64,000 nucleotides of DNA from an uncultured Pelagibacteraceae bacterium (GTDB taxonomy: Bacteria; Pseudomonadota; Alphaproteobacteria; Pelagibacterales; Pelagibacteraceae): positions 1-64,000 of the forward strand of contig CACJUO010000005.1 in NCBI GenBank assembly GCA_902596675.1, read 5' to 3'. This document shows, piece by piece, positions 40,224 to 50,546 of this stretch. Within the stretch, counting starts at the first letter, position 1, and every line of letters starts with the position of its first letter. A program made the position numbers and the translations under genes. The notes beneath the pieces are model-generated. The model did no database searches. It saw only the letters and a list, made by a program, of their open reading frames with translations, and was not told where the DNA came from.

Positions 40224-40685
40224 TCAAATAATCTCAAATATAGCATCAACTTCTACCGCAACACCTAACGGTAAACTATTTGTGCTTACAGCAGCTCTAG
40301 TGTGAGTTCCATTTTCACCAAAAACATTCTTGATTAAATCTGAAGCACCATTAATTACTTTAGGTTGTTCAGTAAAGTCTTCGGTTGAGTTAACAAATCC
40401 GGTTAATTTTATACATGACTTTATTTTTGATAGATCGTCACCACAAGCTTTTTTAGCCTGAGAAATAATACTTAATGCACATCTCTCCGCAGCTTTGTAA
40501 GCTTGATCTGTGTTAAAATCCTTTCCAACTTTCCCTTTGATTAACTTACCCTCAGCATCAATGGATATTTGTCCTGAAATAAAAAGCAAATTACCAGTGA
40601 TTTTAGTTGCTACATATGATCCAACGGGGTCAGTAGCTTTTGGCAAAGTAATACCCATTTCATTCAATTTTTTATCAATATTCAT
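40224..40685 (-). CDS. RidA/YjgF-family enamine/imine deaminase
   Basis: A 153-residue RidA-like protein that would hydrolyse reactive enamine or imine intermediates or act as a related small-molecule binder. NLLFISGQISIDAEGKL and GTHTRAAVSTNSLPLGVAVEVDAIFEI are family segments; the conserved Arg in THTRAAV corresponds to the carboxylate-binding Arg of RidA. It is longer than E. coli RidA (128), matching a subgroup of about 150 residues. It follows topA on the minus strand with a TAATG junction. Confidence 0.85.
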   Translation of the reverse strand: MNIDKKLNEMGITLPKATDPVGSYVATKITGNLLFISGQISIDAEGKLIKGKVGKDFNTDQAYKAAERCALSIISQAKKACGDDLSKIKSCIKLTGFVNSTEDFTEQPKVINGASDLIKNVFGENGTHTRAAVSTNSLPLGVAVEVDAIFEII

Positions 40686-43246
40686 TATTTACTTTTTTTT
40701 TTCTTTTTATTTTTATCGTACTCTTTTCTTTTCTCAATTAAAATAAGCGCCTCTTCCATTGTTAATTCAATGGGGTCTTTCTCCTCAGGTATTGTGGCAT
40801 TTAATGATTTATATTTAATATATGGCCCATATTGACCTTTCATTATTCTTACTGGTTTTTTATCTTCTGGGTGTTCTCCAAGATCTTTTATTAATGATGA
40901 TGAAATTCTACCAGGTTTTGCTTCAGCAATTAATGTTACAGCTCTATTTATTCCAATGCTAAATATTTCCTCTACATTCTCTAAACGAGCAGATTTATTA
41001 TCGCATTTTAAATAAGGGCCGAATCTTCCAACATTTACGGTTATATCTTTATCATTTTCAGGATTTTTACCTAAGATTAATGGTAAAGAGCACAAATATT
41101 TTGCTCTTTCTAAATCTATACTTTTAATATCAATCCCTTTTGGTATTGAGACATTTTTCATATTATTTTCTTCTTTTTTCAATTTCCTTTTTTTCTTTGT
41201 TGTTTCCTCTTCTTCTTTTTCTTTTTCATATTGCAAATAAGGGCCAAATCTTCCATTTTTTAAAAATATATCTTTACCAAGATCATTTTGACCAATGAGC
41301 TTCGGCTCTGCCAAGGTTAATTGCTGAGCAGCCTTAGATTTAGATAGAGGTCTGGTAAATTTACAATCTGGATAATTTGAGCATCCAATAAATGCACCAC
41401 CTCTGAAACTATTTTTTAAGCTTAATTGGCCACTAGAACAAAGTCTACATTTTCTATTAATATTTCCATCTTTATCTACTTCGAAAATTAACGATCCCAG
41501 ACTTTCATTAAGCAAGTCTAGAACTTCTCTTGTTCGTTTTTCCTTAACATCTGTTACATTTAAGTTAAAATCTTTCCAAAATTCTTCCAAAACCTTTATC
41601 CAATTCTCTTTACCTGAGGTTATGTCATCTAATTGATCCTCTAATTTTGCAGTAAAATCATAATCAACATATTTAGAAAATAATTTTTCTAAAAAAGCAG
41701 ATAGCAATTTTCCTCTATCAGTTGGGAAAAATCTTTTATTTTCTATATCAGCATATCCTCTATTTGAAATAACAGAAATGATACTAGCATAAGTAGACGG
41801 TCTACCAATTCCTAATTCTTCAAGTTTTTTAACAAGACTAGCTTCAGAATATCTTGGAGGAGGTTGGGTAAAGTGTTGTTCATCATAAAAATCTTTATAA
41901 GTTACTTCTCCTTTACTAATATCTGGTAAAATAGTTTCCTCCTCCTCTTTATTTCCATCTAATTTTGAAATTTTTAAAAAACCATCAAACTTTAAAGAAG
42001 AGCCACTTGCTCTAAATATATTTTTTTCATCATCAGATGAGATAGTAACAGTTTTTCTGTCAAATTTTGCAGATTCCATTTGTGAGGAAATGGATCTTGA
42101 CCAAATTAAATTGTAGAGTTTATATTGATCTGTACTTAGGTATTTTTTCATTTCATCTGGAACTCTACTTATTTCTGTTGGCCTGATTGCTTCATGTGCC
42201 TCTTGAGCATTTTTTGCCTTTTTTCCTGAATAATTTAATGGTGAAGGTGGTAAATAATCATTTCCATAGTTCTGACCAATGAAATTTCTGAATGAGGCAA
42301 CAGCATCCTTTGAAATATTTGTACCATCTGTTCTCATATAAGTAATTAAGCCAACTGTTTCACCATCTATATCTATCCCTTGATATAATCTTTGTGCAAT
42401 TTGCATTGTTCTTGATGCTCCAAACCCTAATTTACTAGATGAAGTTTGTTGTAAAGTTGAAGTAGTAAATGGACCAGATGGGTTTCGAGTGTATGTTTTA
42501 GAAGTTATATCACTAACTTTATATTTTTTGTTTTTTATTAATTCTACTCCTGAATTAACTTCCACTTTATTTTTAAATGAAAACTTTTCAATTTTTTTTC
42601 CATCAAGTTGATTAATATTTGTATTTATTATTAAATTATCTTTTGTTAAAAAATTTATATTTAGTGTCCAAAACTCTTTAGGTTGAAATACCTCTATTTC
42701 ATGCTCTCTCTCTGTAAGCAATCTAAGTGCTACAGACTGAACTCTTCCTGCTGATTTTGATCCAGGTAGCTTTGTCCATAAAATAGGTGATATATTAAAA
42801 CCTACTAGATAATCTAAAGCACGTCTTGCCATGTAAGCATCAACAAGTTCATTCTCAATATTTCTAGGATTATCTATCCCATTTATTACAGCTTTTTTAG
42901 TGATTTCGTTGAAGACTACTCTTTCAACTTTTTTGTCTTTCAGTAGTTTTTTTTCATCTAAAAATTCTTTTACATGCCACGCTATTGCTTCACCTTCACG
43001 ATCAGGGTCGGTAGCAAGAATAATTTTGTCTGAATTCTTGGCTGTATCAGTTATTTCTTTTAAATATTTTTTAGAAAAACTGTCAACTTCCCAAATCATC
43101 TTAAAGGAATTTTCTGGATCAACTGAACCATTCTTTGATGGTAAATCTCTGATATGACCATAGCTAGCTAAAACTGTGTAATCTGCACCAAGATATTTAT
43201 TTATAGTTTTAGCTTTTGCAGGACTTTCAACAATTACAAGATTCAT
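40685..43246 (-). CDS. topA: DNA topoisomerase I
   Basis: An 853-residue type IA topoisomerase relaxing negative supercoils. The TOPRIM domain begins LVIVESPAKAKTINKYLG and includes DPDREGEAIAWH (80-91). The active-site tyrosine is Y303 in ITYMRTDGT. One four-cysteine zinc module (CRLCSSG...GCSNYPDC) follows the core, and then three RFGPYL-type repeats of the alphaproteobacterial C-terminal kind, ending in a Lys-rich tail. Complete. Confidence 0.97.
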   Translation of the reverse strand: MNLVIVESPAKAKTINKYLGADYTVLASYGHIRDLPSKNGSVDPENSFKMIWEVDSFSKKYLKEITDTAKNSDKIILATDPDREGEAIAWHVKEFLDEKKLLKDKKVERVVFNEITKKAVINGIDNPRNIENELVDAYMARRALDYLVGFNISPILWTKLPGSKSAGRVQSVALRLLTEREHEIEVFQPKEFWTLNINFLTKDNLIINTNINQLDGKKIEKFSFKNKVEVNSGVELIKNKKYKVSDITSKTYTRNPSGPFTTSTLQQTSSSKLGFGASRTMQIAQRLYQGIDIDGETVGLITYMRTDGTNISKDAVASFRNFIGQNYGNDYLPPSPLNYSGKKAKNAQEAHEAIRPTEISRVPDEMKKYLSTDQYKLYNLIWSRSISSQMESAKFDRKTVTISSDDEKNIFRASGSSLKFDGFLKISKLDGNKEEEETILPDISKGEVTYKDFYDEQHFTQPPPRYSEASLVKKLEELGIGRPSTYASIISVISNRGYADIENKRFFPTDRGKLLSAFLEKLFSKYVDYDFTAKLEDQLDDITSGKENWIKVLEEFWKDFNLNVTDVKEKRTREVLDLLNESLGSLIFEVDKDGNINRKCRLCSSGQLSLKNSFRGGAFIGCSNYPDCKFTRPLSKSKAAQQLTLAEPKLIGQNDLGKDIFLKNGRFGPYLQYEKEKEEEETTKKKRKLKKEENNMKNVSIPKGIDIKSIDLERAKYLCSLPLILGKNPENDKDITVNVGRFGPYLKCDNKSARLENVEEIFSIGINRAVTLIAEAKPGRISSSLIKDLGEHPEDKKPVRIMKGQYGPYIKYKSLNATIPEEKDPIELTMEEALILIEKRKEYDKNKKKKKSK

Positions 43247-43255
43247 TATTGTTGA

Positions 43256-43282
43256 AACTACTTATAACTACTTAACTGTCAA
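43256..43282 (-). promoter_or_regulatory. Direct repeat and TTGACA upstream of topA
   Basis: AACTACTTA occurs twice in tandem (43256-43264 and 43266-43274, 10 bp apart), and TTGACA (minus strand, 43282-43277) lies just upstream. This is the 37-bp gap between plsY and topA. A convincing -10 at the right distance is not seen, so the promoter call is weak. Confidence 0.3.
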
Positions 43283-43283
43283 A

Positions 43284-43859
43284 TTAATAAATTTTACTCT
43301 TTGTTTCTTCTTTGTTTTTTAATCTTTTTATATTTTCTCTATGAGTATAAAAAATTAAAACAAACATAATGGTAAAAAAAATAAAATTACCATTACCTAA
43401 AATTAATATGTAAATTGGTATTGAGATTGATGCAATTAAGGAAGATAGGGAAGAATATTTAGATATAATAAAGGTTAAAACCCAAATAATCCCAAATATT
43501 AATGCATAATAAATATTTATTGAAATTAGTATTCCCACAAATGTTGCAACACCCTTACCTCCATCAAATTTTAACCAAACTGGAAATAAATGACCTAAAA
43601 AAGCACAAAGTGCTGAAATAAAAATTAAATCAGGATAATAAAGCTTTACATAAATAACAGGTATAACAGCTTTTAAAATATCTAGTATTAGGGTTAAATA
43701 TCCTAATCTTTTATTTCCTGTTCTTAAAACATTTGTTGCTCCTATATTTCCAGACCCAACATCTCTTATATCTTTTTTAAGAAATATTTTTGTAAATATG
43801 TATCCAAAAGGAATTGAACCAAATAAATAAGATATTAAAGCTGTAATTATGTAATCCAT
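43284..43859 (-). CDS. plsY: Glycerol-3-phosphate acyltransferase PlsY
   Basis: A 191-residue inner-membrane enzyme transferring acyl from acyl-phosphate to glycerol-3-phosphate. Multiple helices are visible, with the conserved loops SIPFGYIFTKI, RDVGSGNIGATNVLRTGNK and HLFPVWLKFDGGKGVATFVG. Normal length. Preceded by the pyrC-like gene with a TAATG junction. Confidence 0.95.
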   Translation of the reverse strand: MDYIITALISYLFGSIPFGYIFTKIFLKKDIRDVGSGNIGATNVLRTGNKRLGYLTLILDILKAVIPVIYVKLYYPDLIFISALCAFLGHLFPVWLKFDGGKGVATFVGILISINIYYALIFGIIWVLTFIISKYSSLSSLIASISIPIYILILGNGNFIFFTIMFVLIFYTHRENIKRLKNKEETKSKIY

Positions 43860-45148
43860 TATTCAGCTTTAAATAATTCTTCTCCATTAACAAAAGTATT
43901 CGTTACTTTGCCTTGCAATTTTTTATCTTCTATTGGAGTATTTTTTGATTTTGATATTAATTTTTCTTTTCTCACTACCCATGGTTTGTTTATGTCTACA
44001 ATACAAAAGTCAGCATCATTACCTATTGATAAATTACCTTTGTTAATTTTAAGTATTTTTGCAGGACTAGATGTTAAAGCCTTTATAATAGTTTCTAAAT
44101 TTACTGAACCATTGTGATATAACTCTAAACTTAAAGGTAATAAAGTTTCGATACCTGATGCACCAGTTTCTGCTTGTGCAAAAGTTAATCTTTTATTTTC
44201 CTCGTCTTCAGGTTTATGATCTGATACTATTACATCAATCGTTTCATCAACCAACCCTTGAACTAGAGCATTTCTATCATCTTCGGTTCTTAAAGGTGGA
44301 GACAACTTTAAAAATGTTTTGAAATCACCAATATCATTTTCGTTTAAAGATAAATTATTAATTGAAACACCGCAGCTAAAATTAACTTTATTCTTTCTCT
44401 CTCTAATTATTTCAACTGAACTTGCTGATGAAATTTGTGATATATGATATCTGCAATTGTTATACTCTAATAAAGTTAAATCTCTTTCTAAGATTAACAA
44501 TTCTGCACTTACAGGAATTCCCTGCAAACCAAGTTTTGTGGCAATTATGCCATCATTAATCATTCCATCTTTTGATAACTCTGCATCTTCTGCATGTTGT
44601 ATAATTAAAGAATTTAAATCTGAGGCTGAATTCATAATTCTATTCATTATTCTTGGGTTTTGAATAGTTTTAATTCCATCTGTAAATCCAATAATCCCTT
44701 TTCCTTGCAATAACCCAAATTCAGTCATGTTCTCTCCCTCTGTATTTACAGTTAATGCAGCAGTTGGAAAAATATTTATTTTAGATTTATCTCTTCCTCT
44801 TCTTCTAAGAAAATCAACAATCGAAACATTATCAATCACTGGATTAGTGTTAGGCATTGTTACAACGGATGTCACTCCACCTGATAAAGCAGCTTCGCTT
44901 AATGTTCTAAAATTTTCTTTATATTCAAAACCAGGCTCACCAACAAATACACGCATATCTACCAAACCAGGGAATATATGCTTACCTTTTAAATCGATTA
45001 CTTTTTCTCGAGATGGAATATTATTAGTATTTACTTTTTTACCAACACCTTCAATTTTTCCATTTTCGTCAATTATTAATCCACCTGTCTCATTTAATGA
45101 ATTATACGGATCAATTATATTAGCATTTATAAAGTATTTTTTTTTCAT
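43859..45148 (-). CDS. pyrC: Dihydroorotase-like protein, probably non-catalytic PyrC'
   Basis: A 429-residue amidohydrolase-fold protein beside pyrB. The expected HxH metal motif after PGLVD reads R66-V-F68 (GLVDMRVFVGEPG). The barrel residue usually His in the HVST motif is Gln (YHISQISSA). HAEDAEL and DHKPED remain. Class I dihydroorotases need the His pair for zinc, so this copy probably cannot close carbamoyl-aspartate to dihydroorotate by the usual mechanism. It resembles the inactive PyrC' subunits that complex with PyrB. Related sequences are often annotated pyrC in alphaproteobacteria; I keep the symbol tentatively. Residue changes are seen directly; loss of activity is inference. 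Confidence 0.8.
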   Translation of the reverse strand: MKKKYFINANIIDPYNSLNETGGLIIDENGKIEGVGKKVNTNNIPSREKVIDLKGKHIFPGLVDMRVFVGEPGFEYKENFRTLSEAALSGGVTSVVTMPNTNPVIDNVSIVDFLRRRGRDKSKINIFPTAALTVNTEGENMTEFGLLQGKGIIGFTDGIKTIQNPRIMNRIMNSASDLNSLIIQHAEDAELSKDGMINDGIIATKLGLQGIPVSAELLILERDLTLLEYNNCRYHISQISSASSVEIIRERKNKVNFSCGVSINNLSLNENDIGDFKTFLKLSPPLRTEDDRNALVQGLVDETIDVIVSDHKPEDEENKRLTFAQAETGASGIETLLPLSLELYHNGSVNLETIIKALTSSPAKILKINKGNLSIGNDADFCIVDINKPWVVRKEKLISKSKNTPIEDKKLQGKVTNTFVNGEELFKAE

Positions 45149-46090
45149 TTATTCACAAAATATCTTTAAGCAAGCCATTCTTACTGCTACTCCTAATTCA
45201 ACTTGTTCTTTAATTACACTTTTATTAATATCGTCTGCTAAGTTTGTATCAATTTCAATTCCTCTGTTCATTGGACCCGGGTGCATTATAAGCGCATCTT
45301 CTTTAGCAAATTTTATTTTGTCTGGTGTTAAACCGTAATATTCATAGTATTCTCTGTTAGAAGATAGAAAAGAACTTGTCATTCTTTCATTCTGAAGTCT
45401 TAACATCATCACTATGTCACAGTCTTTAACCCCTTTTTTCATATCTGAAAAAATATTGACACCAAATCTTTCTATTTCATTTGGCATAAGATTAGTTGGA
45501 GCTACTATATTTACTTCAGCACCTAACATGTTTAGTAAATAAATATTTGATCTTGCTACTCTTGAATGAAGAATATCTCCACATATAGCTATTTTAAGAC
45601 CTTCTATTTTTTTTCTTCTATTTATTATAGTTAACGCATCTAGTAGAGCTTGAGTAGGGTGTTCTCTTCGTCCATCTCCTGCATTTAGAACTGCACAATT
45701 AACTTTTTGAGATAACAAATTACAAGCACCAGAATCTTGATGCCTTATAACGATGATATCTGGATGCATTGCATTTAATGTCATTGCTGTATCTATTAGA
45801 GTTTCACCTTTTTTTATTGCAGAGTTTGTAATATTCATTGACATTACATCTGCACCTAATCTTTTTCCTGCTAATTCAAAAGAACTTTGAGTCCTGGTCG
45901 AAGGTTCAAAAAATAAATTTATTTGCGTTTTACCTTTTAAAATATCAAGCTTTTTGTTTTTACTTTTGTTTAACTCAATGAATTTTGAGGCTTCATTCAA
46001 AATTATATTTACATCATTGACTGATAAGTCTTGAATACCTAACAAATGTTTTTGAGAAATTTTAATAGCTTTTTTAGATTTAATTGCCAT
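45149..46090 (-). CDS. pyrB: Aspartate carbamoyltransferase catalytic subunit
   Basis: A 313-residue enzyme condensing carbamoyl phosphate with aspartate in pyrimidine synthesis. The carbamoyl-phosphate motif [22 protein letters not shown] is intact, as are [26 protein letters not shown] and MLRLQNERM. No pyrI regulatory subunit is adjacent; the downstream pyrC-like gene begins 1 nt after the stop, the pyrBC' arrangement. A perfect 11-bp hairpin ends 5 nt before its ATG. Confidence 0.96.
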   Translation of the reverse strand: MAIKSKKAIKISQKHLLGIQDLSVNDVNIILNEASKFIELNKSKNKKLDILKGKTQINLFFEPSTRTQSSFELAGKRLGADVMSMNITNSAIKKGETLIDTAMTLNAMHPDIIVIRHQDSGACNLLSQKVNCAVLNAGDGRREHPTQALLDALTIINRRKKIEGLKIAICGDILHSRVARSNIYLLNMLGAEVNIVAPTNLMPNEIERFGVNIFSDMKKGVKDCDIVMMLRLQNERMTSSFLSSNREYYEYYGLTPDKIKFAKEDALIMHPGPMNRGIEIDTNLADDINKSVIKEQVELGVAVRMACLKIFCE

Positions 46091-46095
46091 TAAAA

Positions 46096-46121
46096 TTAAC
46101 TCTATAACTATATAGAGTTAA
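46096..46121 (-). promoter_or_regulatory. Perfect 11-bp hairpin in front of pyrB
   Basis: 46096-46106 pairs perfectly with 46111-46121 around a 4-nt loop. On the minus strand it ends 5 nt before the pyrB ATG (46090) and 11 nt after the ruvX stop. It could terminate ruvX transcripts (TTTTA follows), or occlude or position the pyrB start. Its geometry matches the rpoB hairpin. Confidence 0.7.
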
Positions 46122-46132
46122 CTATGCAAGCA

Positions 46133-46588
46133 TTAATTCTGTAAATAATCTAGGGCTCCTTGTAAAATAAATGCTGCAGCAAATTTATCTATATCTTTCT
46201 CTCTTTTGCTAACGTTTATATCTAATTCACTGGACAAATTAAAAGCTCCAACTGTAGATAATCTTTCATCCCATAGACAAACAGGAATGTTAATTTTATC
46301 TGCAAGATTGGTTGCTATGTCTTTAGCTGATTGTGATGATTTTCCATATGAACCATCCATATTTATTGGATTCCCAACTATTATGCCTTTGACATCGTTC
46401 TCCTTGATTATACTCTTAATATCTTCAATTAATTTAGAAGACTTTATTTTTTCTATAGTTTTAAAAGGTGTAGCAATTTTTTGATTGCCATCGCTTATTG
46501 CAATTCCAATCCTTTTTGAACCCAAATCTATACCTATAATTCTTGATCCATCTGATACTTTTGATTTGAATTCATTAATTGTGATCAT
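46133..46588 (-). CDS. ruvX: RuvX/YqgF-family Holliday junction resolvase-like nuclease
   Basis: A 151-residue RNase H-fold protein. RIIGIDLGSKRIGIAISD holds the first catalytic Asp, KGIIVGNPINMDGSYGKSSQ is the central block, and LWDERLSTVGAF with DKFAAAFILQGALDYL supplies the later acidic residues. Family members act in 16S rRNA 5' processing or resolve junctions. It diverges from gatC across a 50-bp gap. Confidence 0.92.
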   Translation of the reverse strand: MITINEFKSKVSDGSRIIGIDLGSKRIGIAISDGNQKIATPFKTIEKIKSSKLIEDIKSIIKENDVKGIIVGNPINMDGSYGKSSQSAKDIATNLADKINIPVCLWDERLSTVGAFNLSSELDINVSKREKDIDKFAAAFILQGALDYLQN

Positions 46589-46638
46589 ATTGTATATTTT
46601 TAACTTAAGTGGTAGTTTGCGACAATATTTTTTACCAT

Positions 46639-46926
46639 ATGACTATAGATCTTAAAACTGTAAAACACATATCAAAATTAGCTAGAATCTCACTAGATGA
46701 GAAAAAAGCAGAAAAACTAGCAACTGATATGAATTCAATATTTGAATTTATTGAAAAATTAAATGAATTAAATACAGATAATGTTGAACCATTAACTTCT
46801 ATAGCCGAAACAAAGTTAAGATTTAGAGATGATAAAATAACTAGTGAAAATATAAGAGAAAAAATATTAAAAAATTCACCAGAAAAAAATGATGATTTTT
46901 TTGTTGTACCGAAAGTTGTTGAGTAA
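46639..46926 (+). CDS. gatC: Asp/Glu-tRNA amidotransferase subunit C
   Basis: A 95-residue GatC that wraps and stabilises Gat[50 protein letters not shown] is the family pattern. I take ATG at 46639 ([10 protein letters not shown]) and not an in-frame upstream codon in the divergent promoter region. TAATG junction with gatA. Confidence 0.95.
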   Translation: MTIDLKTVKHISKLARISLDEKKAEKLATDMNSIFEFIEKLNELNTDNVEPLTSIAETKLRFRDDKITSENIREKILKNSPEKNDDFFVVPKVVE

Positions 46927-48383
46927 TGTCTGAAATAACATCTTTAACACTTTATGAATTAATTAAAAATATTAAAGAGAAGAAAATATCTTCAAATGAA
47001 GCTGCAAAATCTTTTGTTGATAGAGCTGAAAAGTCAAAAAAAATAAATGTATATGTAACTGAAAATTTTGAAAATTGTCTTAAACTTTCAAAAGAGTTTG
47101 ATGATAAACCAAACTTTGATTTAAAACTTCCAGGCATTCCAATTGCTGTAAAAGATCTCTTTTGTACAAATGAAGTAAGAACAACAGCTGGAAGCAATAT
47201 CTTAAATAATTTTGTACCAACCTATGAATCTACTGTTACACAAAATATATGGAACGAAGGAGGCATATTGCTTGGCAAACTTAATTGTGATGAATTTGCA
47301 ATGGGATCATCTAATGAAACAAGTTTTTTTGGCAATGTTCAAAACCCAATCGCAGAAGATTTAGTTCCTGGTGGATCATCTGGTGGTTCTTCAGCGGCTT
47401 TAGCAGCTAATTTAACACCTGTAACAATAGGTACTGACACTGGTGGATCTATTAGGCAACCCGCCTCCTTCACTGGTACAGTAGGACTAAAACCTACTTA
47501 TGGCAGCTGTTCAAGATATGGGATTGTTGCTTTTGCATCATCTCTAGATCAAGCAGGTCCAATGAGCAAAGATGTCAAAGATAGCTCCATTCTTTTAGAG
47601 GTGATCTCATCATTCGATAAAAAAGATTCAACCTCAATTGATTTTAAAAGAAATAATTATTCATCAGAGCTAACTAGAAATATTAAAGGTTTAAAAATCG
47701 GTATTCCAAAAGAATATAGAATTGATGGGATGCCAGACGAAATTGAGAAACTTTGGAAAAAAGGTATTGAGTATGCAAAAGATTGTGGAGCAGAAATAAT
47801 TGACATTTCATTACCTCATACTAGCTATGCTTTACCAACTTATTATATTGTAGCGCCAGCTGAAGCATCATCTAATTTAGCAAGATATGATGGTGTTAAA
47901 TATGGTCTAAGATCTTCCGGGAAAAATTTAATTGATATGTATGAAAAAACTAGATCAGAAGGATTTGGTGAAGAAGTAAAGAGAAGAGTAATGATTGGCA
48001 CCTATGTTTTATCTTCTGGATATTATGATGCTTATTATCTTAAAGCTCAAAAAGTTAGACAATTAATTAAACAAGATTTCGACCAAGCTTATAATAAAGT
48101 AGATGCAATTTTGACACCTTCAACACCTAGTTCTGCATTTAAAATAGGAGAAAAATCTAATGATCCAGTTTCAATGTATTTAAATGATATATTTACTGTT
48201 CCAGTAAACCTTGCAGGTTTACCTGGGATTTCAATACCTGCAGGTGTAGATAAAAATAATTATCCATTGGGTTTACAAATAATAGGTAAACCGTTTGATG
48301 AACAAACAGTTTTAAATATTGCTTATTCAATGGAGGAAAAAATCAATTATAAAAATAATATAACTGATTGGTGGATGAAATAA
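46926..48383 (+). CDS. gatA: Asp/Glu-tRNA amidotransferase subunit A
   Basis: A 485-residue amidase that releases ammonia from glutamine for transamidation of misacylated Glu-tRNA(Gln) or Asp-tRNA(Asn). The Lys-cisSer-Ser triad is visible as K76 (AVKDLF), S151 (PGGSSGGSS) and S175 ([12 protein letters not shown]). Length is normal. Its presence implies that Gln-tRNA and/or Asn-tRNA are made by the indirect route. TAATG with gatB. Confidence 0.97.
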   Translation: MSEITSLTLYELIKNIKEKKISSNEAAKSFVDRAEKSKKINVYVTENFENCLKLSKEFDDKPNFDLKLPGIPIAVKDLFCTNEVRTTAGSNILNNFVPTYESTVTQNIWNEGGILLGKLNCDEFAMGSSNETSFFGNVQNPIAEDLVPGGSSGGSSAALAANLTPVTIGTDTGGSIRQPASFTGTVGLKPTYGSCSRYGIVAFASSLDQAGPMSKDVKDSSILLEVISSFDKKDSTSIDFKRNNYSSELTRNIKGLKIGIPKEYRIDGMPDEIEKLWKKGIEYAKDCGAEIIDISLPHTSYALPTYYIVAPAEASSNLARYDGVKYGLRSSGKNLIDMYEKTRSEGFGEEVKRRVMIGTYVLSSGYYDAYYLKAQKVRQLIKQDFDQAYNKVDAILTPSTPSSAFKIGEKSNDPVSMYLNDIFTVPVNLAGLPGISIPAGVDKNNYPLGLQIIGKPFDEQTVLNIAYSMEEKINYKNNITDWWMK

Positions 48384-49858
48384 TGTCTAAAAATAATTCG
48401 GAATATTTAATTGAAAGAAATGATAATGTTTATGAAGTTGTTATAGGACTTGAAGTTCATGCTCAAGTAACATCAAATTCAAAACTTTTTTCATCTTCTT
48501 CTACAAAATTTGGTGCTGAACCTAATACTCAAGTAAGCTTAGTTGATGCAGCTTTTCCAGGCATGCTTCCAGTAATTAATGAATTTTGTGTTAAACAAGC
48601 TATAAAAACTGGAATTGGTTTAAAAGCTAAGATCAATAATAAGTCTGTTTTTGATAGAAAGAATTATTTTTATGCAGATTTACCTCAGGGTTATCAAATT
48701 TCACAATATAAATACCCAATCGTGGGTGAGGGTAATGTCATTTTAGATATGCCTGAAGGTCAAAAACAGGTTGGAATTGAAAGATTACATTTAGAGCAGG
48801 ATGCAGGTAAAAGTATTCATGATATTGATCCTAGTAATACACTAGTTGATCTTAATAGATCAGGTGTAGCTTTAATGGAGATTGTTAGTAAGCCTGATCT
48901 AAGATCACCAGATGAAGTGAATGCCTATATAAAAAAACTTAGATCTATTATGAGATATTTAGGAACTTGCGATGGGAACATGCAAGAGGGATCATTAAGA
49001 GCTGATGTTAATGTGTCTGTAAGAATAAAAGGCTCAACAGATTTAGGAACAAGATGTGAAATAAAAAATGTTAATTCTATCAAATTCATGCAAATGGCAA
49101 TTATTTATGAGGCAAATAGACAAGTCGATTTAATAGAAGAAGGTCAAGAAATAGATCAAGAAACAAGGCTTTTTGATACAAAAAAAAATGAAACAAGATC
49201 AATGAGGTCGAAAGAAGATGCTCATGATTATAGATACTTTCCAGATCCAGATTTACTTCCATTAGATGTTACGGATGAATTTATTGATAAACTAAAATCT
49301 GAAATCCCTGAATTACCAGATGATAAAAAGAAAAGATTTATTGATGAATTTAAAGTGTCACCTTATGATGCAACAATATTGGTCTCTGATATCGATACAG
49401 CTAAATATTTTGAAGAAGTTGTTGCCAAAATGGGTAAAAACCGTGACATAAAACTAGCCGTAAATTGGATTACAGGAGAATTATTTGCTGTTTTAAATGA
49501 TAAAAATATTGAAATTGCTCAAAGTCCTATAAGTGCAAAAAACTTAGCAAAATTGATTAATTTAATTAAAAATGGAACAATCTCAGGAAAAATTGCTAAG
49601 ACAATATTTGAATTAATGTTGGATGGTGACATAGATCCTCAAATAATTGTTGAGGAAAAAGGATTAAAGCAAGAAAGCGATCCTAAAGCACTAGAGGCAT
49701 TAATTGATAAAATAATCAATGATAATAGAGAAAAAGCCATTGAGTATAAACAAGGAAAAGAAAAGCTATTTGGTTTCTTTGTGGGACAAGCAATGAAAGT
49801 TTCAGGTGGAAAGGCTAACCCTCAATTAATTAACGAAATATTAAAAAAGAAACTTTAA
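48383..49858 (+). CDS. gatB: Asp/Glu-tRNA amidotransferase subunit B
   Basis: A 491-residue kinase-like subunit that phosphorylates the misacylated tRNA and completes amidation. [42 protein letters not shown] and [18 protein letters not shown] are diagnostic, and the C-terminal YqeY-like tRNA-binding domain ends [19 protein letters not shown]. The ATG at 48383 overlaps the gatA stop; a start 15 nt further up is possible but less likely. Confidence 0.97.
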   Translation: MSKNNSEYLIERNDNVYEVVIGLEVHAQVTSNSKLFSSSSTKFGAEPNTQVSLVDAAFPGMLPVINEFCVKQAIKTGIGLKAKINNKSVFDRKNYFYADLPQGYQISQYKYPIVGEGNVILDMPEGQKQVGIERLHLEQDAGKSIHDIDPSNTLVDLNRSGVALMEIVSKPDLRSPDEVNAYIKKLRSIMRYLGTCDGNMQEGSLRADVNVSVRIKGSTDLGTRCEIKNVNSIKFMQMAIIYEANRQVDLIEEGQEIDQETRLFDTKKNETRSMRSKEDAHDYRYFPDPDLLPLDVTDEFIDKLKSEIPELPDDKKKRFIDEFKVSPYDATILVSDIDTAKYFEEVVAKMGKNRDIKLAVNWITGELFAVLNDKNIEIAQSPISAKNLAKLINLIKNGTISGKIAKTIFELMLDGDIDPQIIVEEKGLKQESDPKALEALIDKIINDNREKAIEYKQGKEKLFGFFVGQAMKVSGGKANPQLINEILKKKL

Positions 49859-49895
49859 TTTAACTAAACCTATAGTCATTATATAATTAAGATAG

Positions 49896-50546
49896 ATGGG
49901 AAAGAATATTGAAATTTCTGAAAAAATTGAAAAATATATTAATAATTTTAGTTTTAAACTAAACTCAGTTCAAAAAGAAATCATAGATTATAATAATACA
50001 CTTGGAAATGAAAAGCGAATGCAAGTAGCAATATCTCAATGTCATTTTCTACATTTAATAATAAAAATATCTAATATAAAAAATGTGCTTGAGATTGGAA
50101 CTTTTACTGGTTTAAGTGCACTTTCTATTGCCCTTGCACTTCCTGATGATGGAAAACTTACAGCACTTGATAAAGACAAAGAGACAAACAAGATCGCAGT
50201 AAGTTTTTTTAAGAAAGCTAATCAAGATAAAAAAATACAAACGATTGTAAAACCTGCGCTAGATAGTTTAGATGAATTAAAAAAACAAAAATATGATATG
50301 GTTTTTATTGATGCTGATAAGCTTAACTATAAAGAATATTATGAAAAATCATTAAAGATAATAAAAAAAGGTGGTTTGATCATTATTGATAATGTTTTAT
50401 GGCATGGTGAAGTTGCAGATGAAGATAATATGGATAAATTTACATTAAATATTAGAGAATTAAATGAGCATGTATCAACTGATGAAAGGGTAGAACAAAT
50501 AATTATCCCATTAGGAGATGGAATGACTGTTTGTAGGGTTTTATAA
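49896..50546 (+). CDS. SAM-dependent O-methyltransferase, CCoAOMT-like
   Basis: A 216-residue class I methyltransferase. VLEIGTFTGLSALSIALALPDDGKLTALDKD is the SAM-binding motif. MVFIDADKLNYKEYYEKSL followed by GGLIIIDNVLWHGEV is the metal and catalytic region of catechol/caffeoyl-CoA-type O-methyltransferases. Small bacterial members methylate catechol-like small molecules, and some act on tRNA (TrmR); the substrate here is unknown. TAATG junction with trhO. Confidence 0.85.
   Translation: MGKNIEISEKIEKYINNFSFKLNSVQKEIIDYNNTLGNEKRMQVAISQCHFLHLIIKISNIKNVLEIGTFTGLSALSIALALPDDGKLTALDKDKETNKIAVSFFKKANQDKKIQTIVKPALDSLDELKKQKYDMVFIDADKLNYKEYYEKSLKIIKKGGLIIIDNVLWHGEVADEDNMDKFTLNIRELNEHVSTDERVEQIIIPLGDGMTVCRVL

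Noticed and set aside
44727-45338. 203-codon plus-strand frame over the dihydroorotase-like gene
   Set aside because: Antisense to two conserved genes; composition mirrors the codon structure of the real strand.
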